NCBI GenBank assembly: GCA_965369995.1
Contig: CBDURO010000017.1
Coordinates: 1-32,975, forward strand
Length of the DNA stretch: 32,975 nucleotides
Direction of reading: 5' to 3'
Source: JAHJCW01 sp965369995
Lineage (GTDB): Bacteria; Fidelibacterota; Marinisomatia; Marinisomatales; JAHJCW01
Below the pieces are notes generated by a model. It saw nothing but the letters and a program-made list of their open reading frames with translations. It did not search any database and was not told the origin of the DNA. Position numbers and translations under genes: made by a program. Shown here in pieces: positions 18,334 through 24,595 of the stretch. The first letter of the stretch is position 1; each line of letters starts with the position of its first letter.

Positions 18334-18522
18334 CGTACAAGTTGCGGAATTACTCTACAACCTACATTTTCGACCACTTTCTTTCCAATTCACAGGTTCT
18401 TGCCTGATCGGGAGGTTTAATAGTTTCCTAATAAACCCATCGGTATGTGATTCATAGGTATAATGCCCTTAGAATCACAAACTCGAAAGAGTACTTTTTG
18501 ATTAATTATTTAATATTTCTTC

Positions 18523-20130
18523 TTATTTTACCTCATAAAATGACTTACCGGGTAATTCCAAATTAACAGCTTGCTTGGTAAAAGCTTCTGTATCAATATC
18601 ATTCCTTTCTTTATAAAAATTCCATATTGAGTCAACATCTGCTTCATACTTCAAACCAAGATAATGTTCTTTATTATCATATCGTTTCATCCATAAATCC
18701 CACTGATCTTTAGATAAGAAACCGGTATTATATGCTGTTTCAACATTAGCTTTAATACGATCCCAATAATCATCATACTTATAAACATATGGTGTAGTAT
18801 TCGCTTTTGCGGAAATACCCCATGCTGTACCGGGGATATCATATAGTGCATATGGAGCAAACTTGATAGGATCATTTGAATCTACCCATTTTTGCGCTTC
18901 TTTATCGCCGTGCTCGGCAGCCCATGTAAGCATCTCTATCATATTATGTTGTATTTCCCAAATACCATGCCACTGAGTATAATCTGCACCCATCATTTCC
19001 GCTCCATGACGGAATCTACGACCTTCATGATGCCAACTATAATACATCATTTTCTCGGGTGTTTCATCATAACCGATAAGCACCGGATCGGAATAATATT
19101 TACCATCTGCTTTTAGGCGATCAATCATACCATTGGCAGTTAACTTTTTCGTCCAATAGACAAAGAATCGGCGGATTTCGTTGTACTGTAAATTGACAAG
19201 ATCAGCCGTTAGTAAATACATATCAACAAAGCTGGGAGCATGACAACTATTACAAATAGATTCCATACGTTCACGCTTTACTTCCCAACTTCCAAGACCT
19301 TCTTCATCCCAAACGGTTCTAAAACTCCAAGGAGCTTGAGATTCAGTTGCGAGACGCGCACTAACATTATGCGTCATAGGTTGTTTTTCATTCCCATCCA
19401 TATGACAAGTAACACATACTGGAGCTTCGATAAGAATTGGTTCGTTTTTCGTCGTATTATACCTCATATCCCACTCATTACCCTTAGCCTTGAATATATT
19501 ACCATGTTTTGACTCAAGATAAATCTCTATATGTGGATGGTCAGGTCCAACATGACATTCGCCACATGTTTCAGGTTGACGGGCAACCGCCATGTCAAAT
19601 GAATGTTTTGCATGACACACATCGCATTCACCAACACTGCCATCTGGCCACATATTAGAGATATTATGACATTCTTCACAACCATGCCTTGCAGCAATTG
19701 GATTTTCAAAAATCGCTCTATCAGCATTTTTTAATAACCAGAATTGATGCGCATGTTTACTGTTAGCAAACTCAGCAACTTGCTGCTCATGACATTCAGC
19801 ACAATCCTTTGGAGTTGGATGGCGTGCAATCAAAAAATCGCTTTCTGGGCATCTTTGCGCATCAAAATCATCTTTTTGGGCTTCATGACAATCATTACAA
19901 CCAATACCCATTATGGCATGCTCACTTTCTTCCCAAGCATCTATCTGTTTAACAGCAATATTTTCTATTTCATGGCATGTAATACATTGATTACTGATTT
20001 TATCTACATCAATCTCTGGTTTATGTTCTTGTGTCTTCTTAACCTCTACAGTTGCAACAATCATCAATGTTACAATTAACAATATGCTAAAAATTCCAAT
20101 TAACCATTGCTGTATTTTTATATTACTCAT
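18523..20130 (-). CDS. membrane-anchored octaheme cytochrome c, hydroxylamine-oxidoreductase family
   Basis: This 535-residue protein has one N-terminal transmembrane helix (about 8-29) and eight CxxCH haem sites, starting at residues 49, 78, 110, 151, 169, 189, 239 and 293. The stretch ARQPETCGECHVGPDHP followed by ESKHG, and the late GADYTQWHG helix, are characteristic of the hydroxylamine oxidoreductase (HAO) family. Family members oxidise hydroxylamine or hydrazine, or reduce nitrite or hydroxylamine to ammonia. Oxidative enzymes cross-link a Tyr to the catalytic haem; Tyr384 in DYTQWHG is one candidate, but I cannot confirm the alignment. The gene follows Rieske and cytochrome b with a 21-base gap and has a strong ribosome site (AGGAGAAGAAA). 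The anchor and the quinol-side partners suggest a membrane-bound nitrogen-compound respiratory complex. Confidence 0.88.
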   Translation of the reverse strand: MSNIKIQQWLIGIFSILLIVTLMIVATVEVKKTQEHKPEIDVDKISNQCITCHEIENIAVKQIDAWEESEHAIMGIGCNDCHEAQKDDFDAQRCPESDFLIARHPTPKDCAECHEQQVAEFANSKHAHQFWLLKNADRAIFENPIAARHGCEECHNISNMWPDGSVGECDVCHAKHSFDMAVARQPETCGECHVGPDHPHIEIYLESKHGNIFKAKGNEWDMRYNTTKNEPILIEAPVCVTCHMDGNEKQPMTHNVSARLATESQAPWSFRTVWDEEGLGSWEVKRERMESICNSCHAPSFVDMYLLTADLVNLQYNEIRRFFVYWTKKLTANGMIDRLKADGKYYSDPVLIGYDETPEKMMYYSWHHEGRRFRHGAEMMGADYTQWHGIWEIQHNMIEMLTWAAEHGDKEAQKWVDSNDPIKFAPYALYDIPGTAWGISAKANTTPYVYKYDDYWDRIKANVETAYNTGFLSKDQWDLWMKRYDNKEHYLGLKYEADVDSIWNFYKERNDIDTEAFTKQAVNLELPGKSFYEVK

Positions 20131-20151
20131 TTTCTTCTCCTAATATGTCTG

Positions 20152-21198
20152 TTAAAGTGTGAAAGTTTGTATCATAGTTAAAATAATCAGTATCAAAATA
20201 GTTAATGCGCCTACTATGTAACTAATTATTGTTCTTTTCTTTTCATCCTTAGATAACATTGGTTCAATAAAAGGCCAAAATACCATTCCTAATACTGCTA
20301 TTCCCGTTATCAACATTCCTAATTTGATTGGTACAAATTTCAAGAAAAGGAATATTGAGTAGAAATACCATTCCGGCTTAATATGTAATGGTGTGTTTAA
20401 GGGGTCTGCTGGTACACCAATTCCAGGAGGATAGACTATAGTTAGCAAACTTAGCAAAGATAAAAGGAATAATGTTGCCAAAATAATCTTAAAAAAATGC
20501 GTTGGGTAAAAAGCATAATAACCTTTTTCATATCCTTCCGGTTCGGATATACCATGGACTCTTAATACAATAATATGAATCACTATCATTAACACAATTA
20601 TCAACGGTAGTAACCATACATGAAGAGTGTAAAATCGTGTAAGCGTATTTGTCCCAATACTTTCTCCTCCGCGCAACAATTCAACTAAGAATCCTCCTAT
20701 CAATGGAACTTCTTTAATTAAATTTGTTCCAACTGTCATAGCCCAATAAGAAAGCTGATTATATGTTAATGAATAACCAGTAAAAGAAATTGTTAGCACT
20801 AACATTAGTAGAATAAATCCAACGATCCAATTGATTTCCCTGGGTTTTCGATAAGCATTCGTAAAGAAAACTCGCATCATATGTAAAAATATTGCAATAA
20901 TCATTAGATTCGCGCCCCAACTGTGGAACCCTCTAATCCAGAAACCCAACCGTATATCCTCTGTAATATGCCTTACACTTTCATACGCCATCTCAGGTGA
21001 TGGTATAAAATAAAAGGCCAATAGGATTCCTGTGATAATCTGTATGGGTAACAATATAAACGGTGTTGTTCCCATGGCAAATAACCACTTTTTCATATGC
21101 ATTGGAATCGGTTCTTTGATAAAGATATTCTCATTTATTTCGATAAATTTTTCGTAATCGATGGGAAATCGTTCTTTAATCCATTCTTTAACACTCAT
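20152..21198 (-). CDS. cytochrome b (b6-like, with fused C-terminal PEWY region)
   Basis: This 348-residue inner-membrane protein is the quinol-oxidising cytochrome b of a bc-type complex. Two haem-ligating His pairs are visible, at residues 92 and 106 (FHSWGANL and FLHMM) and 193 and 208 (TLHVWL and VIHIIV); the 14/15 spacing is that of cytochrome b6. The Qo-site motif PEWY is at 276-279, in the part corresponding to subunit IV. About eight helices are present, so b6 and subunit IV regions are on one chain. The ATG at 21198 overlaps the Rieske TGA by four bases, which favours it over the TTG six bases upstream. Confidence 0.92.
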   Translation of the reverse strand: MSVKEWIKERFPIDYEKFIEINENIFIKEPIPMHMKKWLFAMGTTPFILLPIQIITGILLAFYFIPSPEMAYESVRHITEDIRLGFWIRGFHSWGANLMIIAIFLHMMRVFFTNAYRKPREINWIVGFILLMLVLTISFTGYSLTYNQLSYWAMTVGTNLIKEVPLIGGFLVELLRGGESIGTNTLTRFYTLHVWLLPLIIVLMIVIHIIVLRVHGISEPEGYEKGYYAFYPTHFFKIILATLFLLSLLSLLTIVYPPGIGVPADPLNTPLHIKPEWYFYSIFLFLKFVPIKLGMLITGIAVLGMVFWPFIEPMLSKDEKKRTIISYIVGALTILILIILTMIQTFTL

Positions 21199-21662
21199 GA
21201 CCAAGGACTCCTATCTTTATCTTCAACTTTAACAAACACTAAATTGTCATCCATCTCAACCTCGAATTCGTCTAATTGTCTCGGCGGAGGTCCACCAGTA
21301 ACCTTGCCGGTTTTATCAAAAATACCCTTATGACAAGGACAATAGAATCGACTTTTATTCTCTTCCCATTTTACTATACATCCCAGGTGTGTACAGATTC
21401 CTGAAAAAACCTTAAATCCATCTTCAAGATGTACAACAAAAACAGGTTTTTTCTGAATCATTATCTCCTTTGCTTTACTAACAGGGATTTCATCCACTTT
21501 ACCAACCAAGTATTTGTGATATGTTTTCTCTTTTTTACTCGGAGTAAAGAATAAATATAGGTTTCTCGCGAATGCTACGATAGCTATTGTTAAAGCGCCA
21601 AAAACACCTAATTTGGTGAGAAACTCTCTCCTAGATACTTTTGGGGCTGTTTCTTTTTCCAT
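21195..21662 (-). CDS. Rieske 2Fe-2S protein of a quinol:cytochrome oxidoreductase
   Basis: This 155-residue protein has a twin-arginine-type N-terminus (SRREFLTK at 10-17) with one anchor helix, then a Rieske domain with both cluster motifs intact: CTHLGC (Cys90, His92, Cys95) and CPCH (Cys108, Cys110, His111), followed by GGPPPRQL. It takes one electron from quinol at cytochrome b and passes it on to a c-type haem. The ATG at 21662 is used rather than a TTG 15 bases upstream. It overlaps the cytochrome b start by ATGA. No separate cytochrome c1 or f gene follows; the octaheme protein takes that place. Confidence 0.92.
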   Translation of the reverse strand: MEKETAPKVSRREFLTKLGVFGALTIAIVAFARNLYLFFTPSKKEKTYHKYLVGKVDEIPVSKAKEIMIQKKPVFVVHLEDGFKVFSGICTHLGCIVKWEENKSRFYCPCHKGIFDKTGKVTGGPPPRQLDEFEVEMDDNLVFVKVEDKDRSPWS

Positions 21663-21678
21663 ATATTTTTCTCCCAAT

Positions 21679-22253
21679 TTACTTTTTATTAAATGATATA
21701 TTTAATGCTTTCCCATTTTTTTGGCAAATATCAACACACTCCATACAGTTATAACTGTATGGATAAATATCGTCACCTCTTGGGTTGAGATTCAGCGGAC
21801 AGATTATATTACAAATTCTGTCTTTTGCTATTGCACAATTAGTACAATGCTTTGAATTATAATTGATTCTCAACGACCTTTTAGTATGAAAGACAGGGTA
21901 GCTCCAACCGTGTAGGCATATTTACACCAAAACCTTGGAGCTAAAAAAACTTCTATTAATATTATTATTAATACAAAGAATAGTTCGATGCCGATAGTCT
22001 TGAACATTATACTATCCGCGATCTGCGATGTAATTAGCCCTGGCATTAAAATAAGCGTGATAATTGGAACTCCCGTAATAATTACAATTAAAAGAATACC
22101 TACGTACACTATCCAAAAATTACGTTTCTTTAAATTACTATTATTAACAAAATTTATTTTTTTTACTTTTTTTCGTAATAAATCAACTAATTCTGAGATA
22201 AAATTAAATGGACATCCCCAACTACAAAATACTTTACCAAATAATGCAGCTAA
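21679..22253 (-). pseudogene. decayed NapH-like polyferredoxin membrane protein
   Basis: Two overlapping minus-strand frames (21870-22253 and 21679-21873) together give the middle and C-terminal parts of a NapH/NosR-type membrane ferredoxin. The first cluster motif FCSWGCPF survives. The second, expected as WC-x-x-x-CP, reads WCKYAYTVG, so its Cys and Pro are lost. At about 21870 the frame shifts by one base between FILKGR and LRINYNSKHCTNC. The N-terminal third, with the first membrane helices, is missing because sequence upstream of about 22253 is an insertion-sequence transposase fragment. It was probably the first gene of the Rieske/cytochrome b/octaheme operon and once carried electrons from quinol. 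Confidence 0.78.
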
Positions 22254-22429
22254 GATCCTCATTGAACGCTGGCGACAACATTACAATCATGTTCGTCTTC
22301 ACGGCAGTCTTGGATACAGACCACCGGCACCTGAGGCTATCATCCCATCATCACCAAAAACAATCTTATATGCAAATTAAATCAAATAACCCTAACTTTA
22401 ATAGTGGTCCAAACATTGGGGGCTGGTCA
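22250..22429 (+). mobile_element. insertion-sequence remnant: 3' end of an IS3/IS481-type transposase and terminal repeat
   Basis: The plus strand from about 22250 to the TAA at 22380 encodes ILIERWRQHYN, then VRLHGSLGYRPPAPEA, the standard C-terminus of a DDE integrase-core transposase. The rest of the transposase is absent. Fifty bases beyond the stop, 22404-22429 reads inward as TGACCAGCCCCCAATG followed by TTTGG, like an IS3-family terminal inverted repeat, but its partner end is not in the window. The left boundary lies at the junction with the truncated NapH-like gene. The element is a dead scar left after insertion and deletion. Confidence 0.75.
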
Positions 22430-22470
22430 ATATAATGATAACAAATCAATAACATAAGAGAACTGAATTA

Positions 22471-23040
22471 ATGAATCGGAAATCAATTGTGTCAATTGCA
22501 GTTTTCGGAACTTTATGGGGTTTTATTGAAGCCACTCTCGGTAATGCACTGCACTTGCTTCATCTTCCCTTTTCCGGTTCGATTCTCGCTTCAATCGCGC
22601 TAATCATTATTTTAATTGCTCGGATTCACAATCCAACACGCGGAAGCACTTTTTTAATGGCACTCATCGCTGCTTTTATTAAAACGCTTAGTTTTGCCAC
22701 GGTTAAACTCGGACCATTCGTCGCAATTATTGCGGAAGGAATACTTATTGAAGTGATTTTATCACTGTTCCGCCCCGGGCGACTTGGTTTTTTCGCGTCG
22801 GGTTTAGTGATGGCGCTGTACCCGATAATCCAAACCATTGTTACCAAAACAATTTTATTCGGCTCAAATTTTGTACCTGTGATACTCGAATTAGCGCAAG
22901 GATTTTCTGACCGCGTAGGCTTCAGCGCCGGATGGTGGATGTTAGGAATCTATCTTGTAGCGCAGATCGTATTACCATTAGGTGCCGCCTATTTTGCTTG
23001 GGCACTTAAAAAACGACTGTCTGCACAACTGCAACAATGA
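22471..23040 (+). CDS. small integral membrane protein, S-component-like
   Basis: This 189-residue protein has about six hydrophobic helices, a short polar C-terminus (KKRLSAQLQQ) and no signal peptide. The first helix carries GTLWGFIEA, matching GIIWGLIEV in the paralogue at 17601-18203; the shared blocks GSTFLMALIAA and IAEGILIEVILSLF confirm homology over most of the length. Size and topology are those of ECF-transporter substrate-binding components, but no named S family is recognised. The next gene starts one base after its TGA and encodes a T-component-like membrane domain fused to an NTPase, and a B12 riboswitch/TonB receptor follows, so corrinoid or a corrinoid precursor is a reasonable guess for the substrate. 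Confidence 0.72.
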   Translation: MNRKSIVSIAVFGTLWGFIEATLGNALHLLHLPFSGSILASIALIIILIARIHNPTRGSTFLMALIAAFIKTLSFATVKLGPFVAIIAEGILIEVILSLFRPGRLGFFASGLVMALYPIIQTIVTKTILFGSNFVPVILELAQGFSDRVGFSAGWWMLGIYLVAQIVLPLGAAYFAWALKKRLSAQLQQ

Positions 23041-23041
23041 T

Positions 23042-24151
23042 ATGGAATTCTTTCGCTCAAAACGGTTTTGGATTGCTTTATTAATCTTAGTAGGATTATT
23101 TCTTTTAAGATTACAACCCTATTTGATTGTAGCGCTGCTCTTTTGCATTACATTTTTATACAATTCAAAAACCGTCCGACCTTTAAAAAATTATAAATTT
23201 TGGATTGTTATTCTATTCTTAGTTTTGATAGTTCCACTTTTCACTGGTGTACAAGATAAATCTTTCCTCGGTATTAATTACAGCAACGGGCAATTGCAAA
23301 AAACAACATTTATGACCTTACGCGGGATTTCAGTTTTCCTGCTGTTCCAAGTACTTACTATTGATTTAAATATTGAAAAAATAAAACCGATTTTTTCAAA
23401 AATTGGTATTAAAAACTTTGATGTGTTATATAATCTATCGAATGAAATTTTTCCTAAGATAAAGAGTATCCTGAATGCTCGCTACACTCAATTTAGCGCT
23501 CATTGGAAAAATCATCGCTCACTTGAATTAGTGTTCGATTTTTTCAACGATATTTTCACCGATTTCTTTCTATTATCCGATCAGCTTAGCAAACCTGATA
23601 TAAAATTAGCTGCAATAACTCCCAAAGATTTCCTTGATCAAAATGATCTTGCAAATAAACCTTACCTAATTGTTGTTGTTGGAGATGCTGGTGTCGGCAA
23701 AACACCGTGGGTGGAACAATTAATTGAATTATTAAAAAGTAAAAATAATAAGGTTGACGGAATAATCTCCAAAAAAAGCGAAGAATCAGATGATAAATGG
23801 TATCACGATCTTATTCGAATCTCCACTAATAAAAAACATCAATTAACTACAATGGATGAAATTGATACCGATATAAAAATTGGTAAATTTTATTTTTATA
23901 AGGATAGCATTATATGGGGAAACGATCAGATCAGATCAATAAATTACTCCGATTGGATTATCGTTGACGAAATCGGTTTATTAGAATTTGACGGCGGCGG
24001 TTTTTTACCCGGATTGCAATCAGTGATAATGGATTTTGCCGGGTGTTTGGTAATTACAATCCGTTCTTCCATATTTCAACATATTGATAGTTTTATCAAA
24101 GAGTATTTACCTTCGGTAAAACCGTGGCAACGGCATATTATTAAATTGTAG
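23042..24151 (+). CDS. EcfT/CbiQ-like membrane domain fused to a THEP1-type NTPase
   Basis: This 369-residue protein has two halves. Residues 1-about 115 contain four hydrophobic helices; the segment after them (about 95-155: LRGISVFLLFQVLT, IEKIKPIFSKIGI, EIFPKIKSILNARYTQF) resembles the coupling-helix region of CbiQ/EcfT, the T component of ECF importers. Residues about 205-369 are a P-loop NTPase with Walker A GDAGVGKT and Walker B WIIVDEIGLLEF, like THEP1 (COG1618) nucleoside-triphosphatases, not an ABC ATPase: no LSGGQ signature is visible. The frame is open from a GTG at 22982, but the ATG at 23042, one base after the previous stop, is the natural start. The pairing suggests an energised membrane transporter with an unusual motor. 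The T-component match is by pattern only. Confidence 0.68.
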   Translation: MEFFRSKRFWIALLILVGLFLLRLQPYLIVALLFCITFLYNSKTVRPLKNYKFWIVILFLVLIVPLFTGVQDKSFLGINYSNGQLQKTTFMTLRGISVFLLFQVLTIDLNIEKIKPIFSKIGIKNFDVLYNLSNEIFPKIKSILNARYTQFSAHWKNHRSLELVFDFFNDIFTDFFLLSDQLSKPDIKLAAITPKDFLDQNDLANKPYLIVVVGDAGVGKTPWVEQLIELLKSKNNKVDGIISKKSEESDDKWYHDLIRISTNKKHQLTTMDEIDTDIKIGKFYFYKDSIIWGNDQIRSINYSDWIIVDEIGLLEFDGGGFLPGLQSVIMDFAGCLVITIRSSIFQHIDSFIKEYLPSVKPWQRHIIKL

Positions 24152-24160
24152 ATTACAATT

Positions 24161-24188
24161 AAAAACCTTCCAAAATTGGAAGGTTTTT
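24161..24188 (+). terminator. strong intrinsic terminator
   Basis: AAAAACCTTCC (24161-24171) pairs perfectly with GGAAGGTTTTT (24178-24188) around the loop AAAATT. It lies ten bases after the NTPase stop and ends that operon before the riboswitch. Nearly the same hairpin follows the tRNA at the right end of the window. Confidence 0.85.
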
Positions 24189-24222
24189 AGAGCTTGCACT
24201 TCGTAGTAAAGTATAGAAAGTG

Positions 24223-24250
24223 TAGCGGGATAGGATTCGGACTTACACGA
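24223..24250 (-). other. possible decayed tRNA 3'-end remnant
   Basis: Read on the minus strand this segment resembles a tRNA T-arm and acceptor: TCCGAATCCTATCCCGCTA. It shares the 11-base core GATAGGATTCG (24229-24239, plus strand) with the tRNA-Met at the right edge, and both lie beside the same AAAATT-loop hairpin. The T-stem no longer pairs properly and no anticodon arm is recognisable, so it is not a functional tRNA. Confidence 0.35.
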
Positions 24251-24292
24251 ATTCTTCACTCTGGAAATTTTAAGAACTTTTTTTAATTCACT

Positions 24293-24321
24293 TTGAACAT
24301 TTCAGTAAAATAATCTAAACT
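24293..24321 (+). promoter_or_regulatory. candidate promoter for the riboswitch/TonB receptor transcript
   Basis: TTGAAC (24293-24298) and TAAACT (24316-24321) are spaced by 17 bases, like a housekeeping -35/-10 pair. The same bases also fit the Bacteroidota-type TTG plus TAnnTTTG arrangement (TAAACTTG at 24316-24323). The site is about 20 bases upstream of the first conserved riboswitch base. Confidence 0.45.
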
Positions 24322-24339
24322 TGACCAGTTATTTTAACT

Positions 24340-24555
24340 CATTGATGGTTGTTTGTGGAATGGAAGTCCGTGCAAATCGGGCACAGTTCCCGCTACTGTA
24401 ATCGTTAGATGCATCCATTATGTCATTGTCCTAATATAATGGGATGAGAAGGCAGATGTCATCGCTAAAGCGTAAGTCAGGAAATCTACACAGCAATCCA
24501 CTATTAACGTACTTACGGGTCATGGGTCGTGATAAAATCCGGTTAGCAAAGCTAA
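24340..24555 (+). promoter_or_regulatory. cobalamin (B12) riboswitch
   Basis: The conserved core is clear: GTGCAAATCGGGCACAG (24370-24386), TTCCCGCTACTGTAA (24387-24401), GGGATGAGAAGG (24441-24452) and AAGTCAGGAAATCTAC (24474-24489) occur in the order of the adenosylcobalamin/cobalamin aptamer. A following segment (CTTACGGGTCATGGGTCGTG, then AATCCGGTTAGCAAAGCTAA) can form the expression platform before the ribosome site GGAGG at about 24585. In this class B12 binding represses the downstream gene, here a TonB receptor, at translation or transcription. Boundaries are approximate. Confidence 0.93.
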
Positions 24556-24595
24556 TCCACTCACGGCAAACCCCAAAAATAAATGGAGGTTTGTT

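Noticed and set aside
21988..22380. A 130-residue plus-strand open frame
   Set aside because: Only its last 43 or so codons are transposase-derived; the first two thirds are antisense to the NapH-like gene. It is a fused chance frame, so only the transposase end is annotated.
23042..24151. A standard ECF ABC ATPase
   Set aside because: Walker A and B are present, but the ABC signature and Q-loop patterns are absent, and the motif spacing is that of THEP1-type NTPases.
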